A stretch of DNA of 64,000 bases from NCBI RefSeq assembly GCF_040869045.1, contig NC_090322.1, forward strand, positions 274,314,662-274,378,661. The letters run 5' to 3'. The notes beneath the pieces are model-generated. The model was not told the origin of the DNA. It worked only from the letters and a program-made list of their open reading frames with translations, and ran no database searches. This DNA comes from Eurosta solidaginis. Taxonomy: Eukaryota; Arthropoda; Insecta; Diptera; Tephritidae. The translations under genes were made by a program, and so were the position numbers. Positions 23,249-34,843 of the stretch are shown one piece after another. The first letter of the stretch is position 1, and each line of letters opens with the position of its first letter.

Positions 23249-25039
23249 GTGAAAAAAGTACTAAAAGTGGAATATTTTACTCCTGAAAAATGCAAAAAGC
23301 AACACTTTTTCGGGACATTGGTGAAAAATTTTCAGATAGCCGAATTACAGAACAAAGAAGAATTTAGAGCGAGACAATTGACGGCTTACTTCACCTGGTT
23401 ATACCACCATGTGCGCCGCCATACTGAACACCTTGTCAAAACGCTCAAAAGTAGCTGGGATGGGATACCAAATATAGTTTTGAAAAATTTGCCACCTATA
23501 ATGATACTAGAATACGTCTCGTTATTTAATAACATGTTGAATAACGCTTACTTCCCCCAAAATTGGAAAAGAGCGAAAACCATTGTCATACCTAAAAAAG
23601 GCAATGATCCTACTATCATAAATAACCTACGCCCCATAAGCCTTCTTCCGAATATCAGCAAAGTATTTGAAGTACTAGTAAGTAACAATATAACAAAGTT
23701 CTGTAACGAAAAGGGTCTTGTGAATGAAAAACAATTTGGGTTTAAATACCAACATTCTACCACGCAAGCAATTCACTGTCTTGTTTCATTCATCAACTGG
23801 AACTGGCATAAAAAATATTGTACAGGCGCATGTCTGATTGATCTAGAAAAAGCATTTGATGGACTATGGTTGAATGGTCTAATATTTAAATTAATTAAAT
23901 ACAAATTTCCTCTGCATCTGTTAATGTTAACTTACAACATGATATACAAAAAACAATTCACAATATCTAATGGTGTAATGCAAAGCTCCCAAAATTTCAA
24001 AATGGAAAATGGGTTGCAGCAAGGAACAGTAAACTCTCCAATACTCTTTAACATTTTTATTTTGGACCTTATAAATAGTTTTGAAAATATCATCTCATAT
24101 GCTGATGACCTCGTCATCTATCACGCAGAGAATACTATATATGCCATAAACTCAAATCTTCAAAAAACCTTTGATGAGATAGAAACATACACAAAAAATT
24201 GGCACCTTAAAATAAACATAAACAAATGCGAGACAATCTTGTTTAGGCCCCCTGTTAAAAATTGTAGCCAAGACATACGAAAAAATTGGAAAAAATTCGG
24301 AATAAAAGCAAGCACGAGCGGCTCAAATATTTCGGTGCAGGACAATGTAAAATATCTAGGAATAAACTTAGATAAGTTCCTATACTTTAATAATCATGTA
24401 AATAAACAGTTGGAGCGAGCCAGTAGTGCATTCTTTTCATATAAAAAATTGTTCTATTCACGACATGTATCATCCAGAGTCAAGATAATCATGTACCAAT
24501 GTTTAATACGAACCATAATTACATACGCCGCTCCTATATGGTTCAACATATCTCCATCCTACATGGAAAGAATTAGAATTTTTGAACGCAAATGTCTAAG
24601 AGTATGTACATCACTTTATAGGAAACCACTAAGTGATTACAAACAATACTATCCCAATAGCCAACTATATAATAAAGCCAAGGTTCACAGGATAGATAAT
24701 TACATAATTAACCTTATAAGAAATCACATACAAAGATGCTTCAACTGCGATATGAATAACCTTATAAATGGGCCATTCGACATCAACGAAAATTATATAA
24801 AAGAGTCTCTGAAATTAGGATTCACTCCGCCAGAGGCATTTATCTACCTTGACAAAAATAAGTTGGTGCGAAATGATGATGCTGTACCTATGTTGTACCA
24901 CAGATACCGCAGAGCGACAGACAAATCGATTAAACTCTCCCAACCTGAAGAAGGCGAACTTCGATTCGAAATGAGTATACCTTCCAGAGATGTGAAAACC
25001 TCAAAAGATACCTTAAAATGTTGGTGGCTACAGGACTAG
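23249..25039 (+). CDS. Jockey-type LINE reverse transcriptase, open frame fused to 5' flanking DNA
   Basis: This frame is 596 codons long with no stop or frameshift. From about residue 70 it is a non-LTR reverse transcriptase: NNLRPISLLPNISKVFE, KQFGF, CLIDLEKAFDGLWLNGL, LQQGTVNSPILFNIFI and the catalytic SYADDLVIY near residue 290. A thumb/C-terminal region follows with KYLGINLDK, IITYAAPIWFNISPS and RKCLRVCTSLYRKPLSDY. It would synthesise cDNA at a nicked target, but the endonuclease domain is absent. Residues 1-69 are encoded by DNA upstream of the target duplication (before 23456), so they are host flank, not LINE. Their frame stays open by chance or because the flank was itself coding. 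The apparent start is not AUG (GTG at 23249). The catalytic core looks intact, but the copy is truncated and unlikely to move on its own. Confidence 0.85.
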   Translation: MKKVLKVEYFTPEKCKKQHFFGTLVKNFQIAELQNKEEFRARQLTAYFTWLYHHVRRHTEHLVKTLKSSWDGIPNIVLKNLPPIMILEYVSLFNNMLNNAYFPQNWKRAKTIVIPKKGNDPTIINNLRPISLLPNISKVFEVLVSNNITKFCNEKGLVNEKQFGFKYQHSTTQAIHCLVSFINWNWHKKYCTGACLIDLEKAFDGLWLNGLIFKLIKYKFPLHLLMLTYNMIYKKQFTISNGVMQSSQNFKMENGLQQGTVNSPILFNIFILDLINSFENIISYADDLVIYHAENTIYAINSNLQKTFDEIETYTKNWHLKININKCETILFRPPVKNCSQDIRKNWKKFGIKASTSGSNISVQDNVKYLGINLDKFLYFNNHVNKQLERASSAFFSYKKLFYSRHVSSRVKIIMYQCLIRTIITYAAPIWFNISPSYMERIRIFERKCLRVCTSLYRKPLSDYKQYYPNSQLYNKAKVHRIDNYIINLIRNHIQRCFNCDMNNLINGPFDINENYIKESLKLGFTPPEAFIYLDKNKLVRNDDAVPMLYHRYRRATDKSIKLSQPEEGELRFEMSIPSRDVKTSKDTLKCWWLQD

Positions 25040-25366
25040 CCTAAATATGTAGTTTTAAGTTTTTATCAGTTTTTATCTTATACAAATCATTACATTTATA
25101 TAATGTTTTTTTCTTAATTTTTTCATTATATTACCAAATTGCTAACTAGGTTTTCATACATATATGTTTCATTGAATAACATACAAACTCTCATGGAAAT
25201 ATCTGTTACCACAAAAGTATACGAATAATATTTATCATAGATACTGAGAGCTCCTCTTTAGACATTGTATCTTTTTTTTTGCAACTAAATTTTTAGTCTA
25301 GTTTATTTGGATTAAGAAAACATATGTATGAAACTTTAAAAATAAACAACAAAAAAAAAAAAAAAA
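23456..25366 (+). mobile_element. 5'-truncated jockey-type LINE with target-site duplication
   Basis: The insertion lies between two copies of ACGCTCAAAAGTAGC (23441-23455 and 25367-25381). The 3' end is a pure A tract (25351-25366) after AATAAAC. The element begins inside the reverse transcriptase domain, so the endonuclease and ORF1 are missing, as in ordinary 5'-truncated LINE copies. The intact frame and exact target duplication suggest a recent insertion. Confidence 0.9.
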
Positions 25367-25527
25367 ACGCTCAAAAGTAGCCATATTGAATATCCTGTTA
25401 GACAGTTGACGGATAAGATATCACACTTATTTTATCCACAATGCATCCAAATTTTATATATCATAAAAATCAATGTTTATAATAAAACAAAAACAAACAA
25501 CAAGTATAAAATAAAATAATTAAAAAA

Positions 25528-25938
25528 CTAAATTTTAAGTTAAACAGTTTTATTGAAAACAATACTTACATGAAGTAATAGTAATACTAAAAGCTAGAAA
25601 ATAATTAGGTAGGTCCTAGGTACTAGTCATCACACTCCTCATCAATCTAGGGCGTTGATCAGAAAAATAAATAAAAGCGTTGGACGCGTGAAATTTCTAA
25701 AAATGTGAGGCGTAGCATAACCTTACCAAGGTTCAGTTGGTCTTATATAAGACTATCAATAGAAATTTGACGCGTGCAACGCTTTTATTTAATTGTCTGA
25801 TCAACGCCCTAGATTGATGAGGAGTGTGATGACTATGTAGTACCTAGGACCTACCTAATTATTTTCTAACTTTTAATATTATTATTACTTCATGTAAGTA
25901 TTGTTTTCAATAAAACCGTTTAACTTAAAATTTTTTTT
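25528..25938. repeat. Long inverted repeat, arms about 165 bp
   Basis: The left arm (about 25528-25695) and the right arm (about 25770-25938) are near-perfect reverse complements around a loop of about 75-90 bp. Matching landmarks are CAATACTTACATGAAGTAAT, TAGGTAGGTCCTAGGTACTA and ATCTAGGGCGTTGATCAGA. AT-rich extensions continue outward on both sides. It is either a foldback MITE or a hairpin locus. No protein is encoded. Confidence 0.88.
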
Positions 25939-26149
25939 TATTATTTTATTTTCAAGTTTTTAGTCTTTATTTAATTGCCTATTATTTCTCATTCTATATA
26001 GTTCATTTAGTGACTCATTATTACAAGGACTCTTTCCTGACAATTTGTTGCAATCTAAGTCCTGAATACATAATCCTTCCAAAGACTTTACTCGACTCTG
26101 CACCACGTATGCTTGTCCCTCCTCCAACTCCAAAATATTTTGATATCAC

Positions 26150-26413
26150 TTCTACCGGACTGTATGTAATATTTGTTCCAAATGAGCCAAATCGGAAATC
26201 ACAGGTTGGTTTCTATTTCTATATATGGACCAAATCAGGACACAAATAAGATTTTTTTGAATATTCCGATCCTTGCGCCACCTAGCGGCGATTTAATTTC
26301 ACAGACCGTTTTCTATTCTTGTATGTATTATGTGTTCCAAATATGAGCCAAATCGGACCACAAATACGATTTTTTTTTAATATTTCGATCCTTGCGCCAC
26401 CTAGCGGCGATTT
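26150..26413. repeat. Two tandem units of about 119 bp
   Basis: The unit ending CCTTGCGCCACCTAGCGGCG occurs at about 26271 and 26390, each preceded by a GAGCCAAATCGG...CACAAATA(C/A)GAT stretch. It is followed to 26560 by unique-looking DNA with a short AACCAACCAGCCAGCC run. No coding capacity. Confidence 0.65.
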
Positions 26414-26609
26414 TTTCTTATTATTGCATTGTCATCGGGTTCTGAACTATATTCCAAGTTTCAAGCGTGTAGCTTATCGGGAAGTTACTGAAATTTCAAT
26501 TCCAAAATTCGTGCCAGACAGCCAACCAACCAGCCAGCCTGTCAAGTCAAGCTAAATAAAACCGTTTAAAAACATATACCTTCTTATGTATTAATTAATG
26601 AACATGCAG

Positions 26610-27450
26610 AGACACTACACTATATGACATTGGAATCAGGCGACCATCTGAAGATGCTAAGAAAAGCGCTAGGTTATTGTTGCTGTTGTAGCGATAATGA
26701 CACTCCCCGAAGGCCTTGGGGAGTGTTATCGATGTTGATGGTCCTTTGTCGGATGCAGATCCGCTACATTCCGGTACCAAGCCCGACCATTTCGGGAACG
26801 ATTTGTTATGACCACATGCGGCCTTCTAGCTCATACCGCCCTTCCGCCCCCTAGATCCATGAGGAGTTCGGGGTCGCCAGAGACTCGGCTGTTAATGACA
26901 CAGGATTCGCCACGGATAGGTGAGGTTGACAATTGGGTTTGGAGAAGCTATATATTGCGCTGGCAACCTAAAAGGGTTCACACAACCCCTTGAATTTGGT
27001 ATTTTAGTCGCCTCTTACGACAGGCATACCTGCCGCGGGCATATTCTAAGCCCCTAACACACTAGGGGAAAAAAGCGCTAGGTCACGAACAATAGTTAGG
27101 TGGCAAGAACGGTGGGAAGAATCGAGAAAAGGGACCTTCATGCTAGTTCGGAATATAGCGGAATGGTACGAGCGAAAACACGGCGAACTAAATTACCACC
27201 TCACACAGATATTGAGCGGGCACGCAGAACATGTAATGTTTCCCTGCCCTCGTTTTCACGGTGAAAGAATCTCTGTATACGGAGTTTTTGAAGAGGAGCC
27301 TTCCATTAGGAATTTAGTTCCCCGAATGGGCGGACAAATCGATTTTTGGACTTCTGTGAACAAGATGGCCTTTATTGTTATGACGAAATTGATGCATGCT
27401 GAAAGGGAGCGTAGAGAAATGCGCATACGAAGTAGGGGCGACTAAATCAC
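26610..27450 (+). pseudogene. R1-type LINE 3' end, split by a SINE
   Basis: The 27140-27445 frame shows the R1-clade C-terminus: ERKHGELNYHLTQILSGHAE, then AEHVMFPCPRFHGER, a typical end-of-ORF2 zinc-binding region in partial form, and a basic tail. A SINE interrupts it between AAAAGCGCTAGGT (26662-26674) and its duplicate (27071-27083). The upstream side (26610-26674) and the sequence directly after the SINE continue the LINE in shifting frames, so the copy is dead. The first cysteine pair of the usual motif is not evident. The remaining 27450-27574 is unassigned. Confidence 0.65.
26675..27070 (-). mobile_element. (CAA)-tailed SINE, copy 1
   Basis: About 396 bp, inserted on the minus strand with 13-bp duplications AAAAGCGCTAGGT on both sides. 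On the minus strand it starts CCCCTAGTGTGTTAGGGG, passes GTCGTAAGAGGCGACTAAA and a CCAACCTCACC-like centre, and ends with CGCTACAACAGCAACAA. Four copies lie in this window. The tail matches the LINE tail near 20065-20085, which suggests that LINE's machinery mobilised it. Confidence 0.85.
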
Positions 27451-27574
27451 CCCCCACCTCCCGGGACTTTATGCCTAACAGCGGTCCTACGGGGTGCGTA
27501 CACATGAACAGGATTAGCATGGTTTCATTGAGCCACTTGAGGGTAGTGTGCTACCACAACGTCCAATAAAAAAA

Positions 27575-27809
27575 GTTTGGCAACTTAAATTGAGGATATG
27601 TAGCGAATTGAGTGGAAGGCAGTAAACATTGTAAACCTTAACAAGTAGCGCAACTAACAGCTGATCGCTAAAAAGTAACACACATACACAAACATTACTA
27701 ACGTCCATATTACGTAAATCTTTAAGAAGCTCAAGTTCTATTTTTAAATAAACTGTGGAAATTTTGGAAGATATCGCATTGAGGATACCTTCAATTTAAT
27801 CTGCCAAAC
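27575..27809. mobile_element. Possible small TIR element with GTTTGGCA ends
   Basis: GTTTGGCAACTTAAATTGAG at 27575 is mirrored on the right by a TCAATTTAATCTGCCAAAC end (27809). Part of its interior (CAAGTAGCGCAACTAACAGC) recurs at 37919-37938, and the GAGTGGAAGGCAGT part recurs in reverse near 38205. The target duplication is unclear. 27810-27968 is AT-rich and unassigned. Confidence 0.4.
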
Positions 27810-27968
27810 AATATAGTAAACAATGACATTAAAAGAAGTTTTACCATTATTCCAGTGTATAAATATAGTTTCAAAAAACTTAAAAATACGCAATACGCTA
27901 TTAAATAATATAGAACTGAAAAGTTAAAAATACTTTTCAAAAATATTAAAACAACAATGAACGAAAAA

Positions 27969-29417
27969 TACTACACCATTTCCAGTTGTAAATGAGAAAG
28001 CGTCATTTGAAAATGAGAATAGTGACTTTAAAAGGAGAAAGCGTCATTTCAAAATGCGAATAGTTACTTGAAAATGAGAAAGCGTAATTTGAAAATAAGA
28101 TTTGTAAATTGTATATGAGATTTGTCAGTTGTAAATTAGAAAGCGTCAAATGCAAATGCGAAAGCGTTATATGGAATTGAGAAGTCACTTGTAAATAAGA
28201 ATAGTCAATTGTAAATGCGAAATCGTCATTTTTAATTGGAAATAGTGAGTTGTAATTGAGAATAGTGAATTGTAAATGCGAAAGCGTCACATAGAAATGA
28301 GAACAGGCACTTGTAAATGAGAAAGCGTCATTTGAAAATTATAAAGCGTCAATTGTAATTGAGAATAGTCACTTGTAAATTAGAATAGTCAATCGTGAAT
28401 GCGAAGGCGTAATATGTAAATGAGAATAGTAATTTGTAAATGAGAAAGCATCAAATGGAAGTTCGAAACCGTAATTTGTAATTGAGAATATGTAGTCAAT
28501 TATAAATATTAAGAATATTAAGAATAAAATTTGTAAATTTTATGTAAAAGTATAAGTAATAGTTCCTTCTCATCCCACCACTGTACAAGAACTTGGACTT
28601 TTCGCCCCTGCGGGTTAGGGGGCTTAGAATATATCCGCGGTAGGTATTCCTGTCGTAAGAGGCGACTAAAATACCAAGTTAATTCAAGGGGTTGTGTAGC
28701 GCAACCCTCGCAAAGGGTTGCCAGCGCAATATATAGCTTCTCCAACCCAATTGTCAACCTCACCTGCCGGTGGCGAATACTGTTTCATTAACAGCCGATG
28801 CTTTGATGACCCCGAACTCTTGATGGATCTAGGGGGTGGGGGAGCGGTAATGGCCTAGAAGGTTGCATGTGGTCATACCAAAAATATCGATTGTTACCAG
28901 AACGTACAGGATCTGCATCCTCCAAAGGACCATCCATATCGATAACACGCCCAAGGCCTTTGCGGAGTGTCCTTATCGCTACAACAACAACAACAACCTG
29001 GACTTCTCTTCAAAAAATGCATAAGTAGTCCGAAGTCCGAGGGACACAATGAGAATAATCAACAAAGCCTTACTAATACCTAGTATTATTTTAGTGAATT
29101 AAATAGTGGTTAAATACCATCCAAAAAGCTAACCACGGTTTAAGGTTATTAAGCAATAAGTTTGGATCTGCTTTCTCATTTACAAGTGCCCATTCTCATT
29201 TCCATATGACGCTTTCGCATTTTCAAGTGATACTTTCTTATTTATAATTGACTACGTAAATGCTTTCGCATTTATAATTGACTATTCTTATTTACAAGTG
29301 ACTATTCCCATATGGAAGTGATGCTTTCGCATTTACAATTGACTATTCTCATTTCCATATGACGCTTTCGCATTTATATCTGACGCTTTCTAATTTACAA
29401 CTGGAAATCGTGTAGTA
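27969..29417. mobile_element. Foldback (FB-like) element with short-repeat arms
   Basis: The outer ends TACTACACCATTTCCAGTTG and TACTACACGATTTCCAGTTG are inverted. The left arm (to about 28500) is a degenerate array of 20-21-bp units alternating between AATAGTCACTTGTAAATGAG-type and AAAGCGTCATTTGAAAATGA-type words. The right arm (29165-29417) is a shorter array in the opposite orientation. The architecture is that of Drosophila FB elements, whose inverted arms are built of short direct repeats. The middle holds non-coding DNA and a SINE. No target duplication was identified. Confidence 0.75.
28602..28999 (+). mobile_element. (CAA)-tailed SINE, copy 2
   Basis: Begins near CCCCTGCGGGTTAGGGGG and ends CTTATCGCTACAACAACAAC with a CAA tail. 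The flanks CTTGGACTTTTC and CCTGGACTTCTC form an imperfect 12-bp duplication. It sits in the middle of the foldback element, so it is either its cargo or a later insertion. Confidence 0.8.
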
Positions 29418-29652
29418 CTATAGTGAAAAAAGCGACGGGCGGTCGATATACGAAAAATATGACACAAAGGCGCCCCCGTTTTTTTACAATAACACTAGTA
29501 GTTTTTTCGTTCATTATTTGTTTTAAACTGATTTTGAAAATTATTTATAACTTTTTAGTTCGATATTATTTAAAAGCGTCTTTTTAAGTTTTTTTTAACT
29601 ATATTTATTTTTCACTTTTTAGTTTCATATTCTATAAAGGCGAGGTTTGTAG

Positions 29653-32304
29653 TTTTTATACTCAGTTGAGCAGAGCTCACAGAGTATATTAACTTTGATT
29701 GGATAACGGTTGGTTGTACAGGTATAAAGGAATCGTCCGTCCGTCTGTCCGTTAACACGATAACTTGAGTAAATTTCGAGGTATCTTGATGAAATTTGGT
29801 ATGTAGACTCCTGGGCACTCATCTCAGATCGCTATTTAAAATGAACTATATCGGACTATAACCACGCCCACTTTTTCGATATCGAAAATTTCGAACAACA
29901 GAAAAAATGCGATAATTCATTGCCAAAGACAGATAAGGCGATGAAACTTGGTAGGTGGGTTGACCTTATGACGCAGAATAGAAAATTAGTAAAATTTTGG
30001 ACAATGGGCGTGGCACCGCCCACTTTTAAAAGAAGGTAATTTAAAAGTTTTGCAAGCTGTAATTTGGCAGTCGTTGAAGATATCATGATGAAATTTGGCA
30101 GAAACGTTACTCCTATTACTATATATATGTTTAATGAAAATTATCAAAATCGGAGAACGACCACGCCCACTTTAAAAAAAATTTTTTTTAAAGTCAAATT
30201 TTAACAAAAAATTCAATATCTTTATAGTATATAAGTAAATTATGTCAACATTCGACTCCAGTAATGATATTGTGCAATAAAATAAAAAATAAAAGAAATT
30301 TTCAAAATGGGCGTGGCTCCGCCCTTTTTCATTTAATTTGTCTAGGATACTTTTAATGCCACAAGTCGAACAAAAATTAACCAATCCTTGTGAAATTTGG
30401 TAGGGGCTTAGATTCTAGGACGATAACTGTTTTCTGTGAAAAAGGGCGAAATCGGTTGAAGCCACGCCCAGTTTTTATACACAGTCGACCGTCTGTCCTT
30501 CCTCTCGGCCGTTAACACAATAACTTGAGGAAAAATCGATATATCTTTACTAAACTTAGTTCACGTACTTATCTGAACTCACTTTGTATTGGTGTAAAAA
30601 ATGGCCGAAATCCGACTATGACCACGCCCACTTTTTCGATATCGAAAGTTACGAAAAATGAAAAAAATGCCATAATTCTATACCAAATACGAAAAAAGGG
30701 ATGAAACATGGTAATTGGATTGGTTTATTGACGCAAAATATAACTTTAGAAAAAAATTTTGCAAAATGGTTGTGACACCTACCATATTAAGTGGAAGAAA
30801 ATGAAAAAGTTCTGCAGGGCGAAATCAAAAGCCCTTGGAATCTTGGCAGGAATACTGTTCGTGGTATTACATATATAAATAAATTAGCGGTACCCGACAG
30901 ATGATGTTCTGGGTCACCCTGGTCCACATTTTGGTCAATATCTCGAAAACGCCTTCACATATATAGCTACCACCACTGCCTTTTAAAATATTCATTAACA
31001 CCGTTCGTTTGATACCCATATCGTACAAACAAATTCTAGAGTCACCCCTGGTCCACCTTTATGGCGATATCTCGAAAAGGCGTCCATCTATAGAACTAAG
31101 CCCCACTTTCTTTTAAAATACTCATTAACACCTTTCATTTGATACCCATATCGTACAAACAAATTCTAGAGTCACCCCTGGTCCACCTTTATGGCGATAT
31201 CTCGAAGAGGCGTCCACCTATAGAACTAAGGCCCACGCCCTTTTAAAATACTCATTAACACGTTTCATTTGATACCCATATCGTACAAACAAATTCTAGA
31301 GTCGCCCTTGGTCCACCTTTATGGCGATATCTCGAAAAGGCGTCCATCTATAGAACTAAGGCCCACGCCCTTTTAAAATACTCATTAACACCTTTCATTT
31401 GATACCCATATTGTACAAACGCATTCTAGAGTCGCCCCTGCTCCACCTTTATGGCGATATCTCGACAAGGCGTCCACCTATAGAACTAAGGCCCACGCCC
31501 TTTTAAAATACTCATTAACACCTTTCATTTGATACCCATATCGTACAAACAAATTCCAGAGTCGCCCCTGGTCCACCTTTATGGCGATATCTCGAAAAGG
31601 CGTCCACCTATAGAACTAAGGCCCACTCCCTTTTAAAATACTCATTAACACCTTCCATTTGATACCCATATCGTACAAACAAATTCTAGAGTCACCCCTG
31701 GTCCACATTTATGGCGATATCTCGAAAAGGCGTCAGCCTATAGAACTAAGGCCCACTGCCTTTTAAAATATTCATTAACATTTTTCATTTGATACCCATA
31801 TCGTACAAACTAATTCTAGAGTTGCCCCTGGTCCACCTTTATGGGGATTTCTCGACAAGGCGTCCACCTATAGAACTAAGGCCCACGCCCTTTTAAAATA
31901 CTCATTAACACCTTTCATTTGATACCCATATCGTACAAACAAATTCTAGGGTCACCCCTGGTCCACCTTTATGGCGATATCTCGAAAAGACGTCCACTTA
32001 TTGAACTAAGTCCACGCTCTTTTAACATACTCATTAACACCCTTCATTTGATACCCACATCGTACAAACAAATTCTAGACTCCGCCCTGGTCCACCTTAT
32101 GGCGTCCACCCATATATCTATGGCCTACTCCCTCTTAAAATACTCTTTAATACCTTCCATTTGATACACATGTCATACAAACACATTCCCGGGTTACCCT
32201 AGGTTCATTTTCCTACATGGTGATTTTCCCTTATTTTGTCTCCTTAGCTCTCAGCTGAGTATGTAATGTTCGGTTACACCCGAACTTAGCCTTCCTCACT
32301 TGTT
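29653..32304 (+). mobile_element. Large non-coding repeat with 130-bp tandem core, copy 1
   Basis: It starts TTTTTATACTCAGTTGAGCA and ends near CTTCCTCACTTGTT. Subterminal ATACTCAG(T/C)TGAG words lie at both ends in opposite orientation. The first 1.25 kb repeats short modules such as ACCACGCCCACTTT next to TTTTCGATATCGAAA, and CGTTAACACGATAACTTGAG. The last 1.3 kb is the 130-bp array. An inverted, interrupted copy fills 56539-63270. No protein is encoded. The class is unknown; the array-bearing non-coding layout without a clear target duplication would suit a Helitron-like element, but I could not show this. Confidence 0.7.
30900..32215 (+). repeat. 130-bp tandem array, about ten units
   Basis: GATACCCATA recurs at 31011, 31141, 31271, 31401, 31531, 31661, 31791 and 31921, exactly 130 bp apart, and near 32050 with slight drift. 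Each unit contains TCCACCTTTATGGCGATATC and TAGAACTAAGGCCCAC. The first and last units are the most diverged, as expected for arrays homogenised from the middle. Confidence 0.95.
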
Positions 32305-32790
32305 TAAACTATATTTGTTTGAACTCTCTTTTTCGCGCCTAGCCTAGAAAGTTGCAAACAAATATACATACATGGGAAGCTAATATACGCGTGTTAAAAC
32401 CTGTTTTCCTCTTACCTAAAACCTACCATTTACAATAATTGATAATAAATATAAAGAAAAGGGTTACATCGTTTTTGTGTCTGGTGAAAAAATTGAAAAT
32501 GTGGGCACTTGCCCTTTTAATAATAAACGATTCAATTGTAACGTGATTTACCATAGATATGTCCATATGTGTGTTTGTATACATAAAACCTATGTTTTAA
32601 CAAATGGCTTTTATTAACCACTGAAACGTTTAACTAAGAAATACATACATAAGTAGAAAGAAAACAAATGTCAACATTAAAAACATATGTAAAGTTCTTG
32701 CAAACTTGTTTCCAAAATGATGACTAATTATAGCCAAACATACTAATTTTCATACCACAATGTATTGATTTCTTACTGCATTTTATAGAA
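32305..32790. other. Unassigned AT-rich DNA
   Basis: Between the large repeat and the next LINE I see no gene, RNA or repeat signature. Confidence 0.5.
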
Positions 32791-34809
32791 TTACATGCTA
32801 GAAGAAAACTATGATGTTCTCTCAAATGAGACGGGGAAATCGAATGACAGATTTATTTCCTATTTAAACGAACCAACAAGGATTTCTTCTGGCACCTGCT
32901 TGGATCATATTTTTTGCCGTTCCAACAGTTTGTGCACCTTCACTGGAATTAATCTGGATCTGAATATTACAGATCACTCCATGACTGGTGTCAAGATAGG
33001 ATTTCCCTTTCAAGAAAAAAAGGAGAAACCAAAAATAACAAAAATTAACTATTCGCTACTAAATGAAAAATTACGTCAAGAGGATTTGGTTGATTTTTAT
33101 TCAGAGACTGACATATCCAAGGCGTACTCTACATTTTTAAATTTGCTTCAAAATTATATCCAGTTTGCTAGCTTTAACCGCGCTCCACGAAAAAAATTAA
33201 ATTAAACTTAAACCTTGGATAAGTTTTGACCTTATCAAGAAGACAAAGCTTAACAATAGACTGGGTGCAAAGTGTAGGAAACACCCAAATAATCAAGAGC
33301 TCCATTCCAGGTATAAAAAGTTGTGTAAGCAATTACAAAAGAATATTAAGTCGCAGAGAGATACTTATTTTCGTAATAGGTTACTAGAATGTAGCGGCAA
33401 CACAAAGAAGGAATGGGAAATTGTTAAAATCAACCCAAACGGCATCGGTGATGAGAAGACTATTGCTCTAAGTGATCATGGTAACATCATTGACGACTCC
33501 TCTGCTGTATCTAATATATTTAATGATTTTTTTGTTTCAGTCGGTCAATCTAATGCCTCTTCCTGCAATTTTGTGATGTCAGGTAGGGAAGGAACTAGTT
33601 CAGGCAATAGTTTTTTGTTTGAACCTTTCTCTGGCTTTGAGAACCTAACAATAATAAAACAACTTAACAACTCCGGTTCTTGTGGTCATGATGCTATTTC
33701 CAACCAATTGCTTGAACATATAGCCCTTAACCTACTAGACATTCTGAAACATCTCTTCAATGCTAATGTTTACTCAGGAACTTTTCCAGAAGACTTGAAA
33801 TGCGCGATTATTATTCCTCTATTCAAAAAGGGTAACAGGGAAGATAAAAACAATTATAGGCCAATTTCATTAGTACCTTCCATTTCTAAGGTTTTCGAGA
33901 AAGCCCTTAAAAGCCGTATTTTACTATTTCTTGAAAGCAAGAGCTTTTTCAGCCCAAGGAAGTTCGGATTTAGAGCCAACCGGTCAACCGAGGATGCTCT
34001 ATTAGATTTTTGTATATTTATTCAACAAGAGTTGGACAGTAAAAACATTTCGCGAGTTTTTTCGTTGACATCACAAAAGCTTTTGATACTGTGGATCATG
34101 TAATTATACTCAATAAATTATATCATACTGGCTTTCGAGGATTTATAAATGAGTGGTTCAAATCGTATATTAATGGAAGAGTACAACGCGTTAAAGTCTG
34201 CGGAACCCTCAGTAGCTCTAATCCAAATAAAGTTGGCGTTCCACAAGGTTCCGTCCTCGGTCCTGTTTTATTTCGGGTGTACGTAAATTCAATTTTCGAC
34301 ATGCCATTCTTGGGGAAGGTCACTGCATTTGCAGATGATCTAGCGATAGCTTACGGCTCATCAAATACGTTCGACTTGATAAGTAGCATAAATCATGATG
34401 TACATATTTTAAGAACGTGGTTCGCTAAACACAAGCTCGTTGTTAGCAATAAAACCAAACTAATGTTTTTTAGCTTGAATGCAAAAATAAGACCAGATGT
34501 AGTCCTCCAGTTATGAGCGTGTCGCTCTCCGCGATAATTCGTGACAAATGGCTCAGTATGATATTTTTAATCCGCTCGCTATTTGTAATAACGAGTGCTT
34601 TATAATTGATGGTTTTGAAGATTTTCGATATCTAGGTGTAACTGTAGATCAAAAAATGAACTGGGGCATCCACATATCCCGCCTAAAGCATCATCTCCAA
34701 TATTCTTTACGTTGTTTCTATCATCTCAGAGGTTGCTGCTCAAAATATACCCATAAAACAGTTTATTATGCGCTTTTCCATTCTAAATTGTTATATGGTA
34801 TCAGGGGTG

Positions 34810-34843
<34 letters not shown>

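Noticed and set aside
27985..28500. Short regularly spaced repeats resembling a CRISPR array
   Set aside because: Repeats of 20-21 bp adjoin each other without spacers and are mirrored in an inverted right arm, as in foldback elements.
30900..32215. CRISPR-like array, because of regular 130-bp periodicity
   Set aside because: The whole unit is repeated with no unique spacers, and the genome is eukaryotic. It is a satellite-type tandem array.
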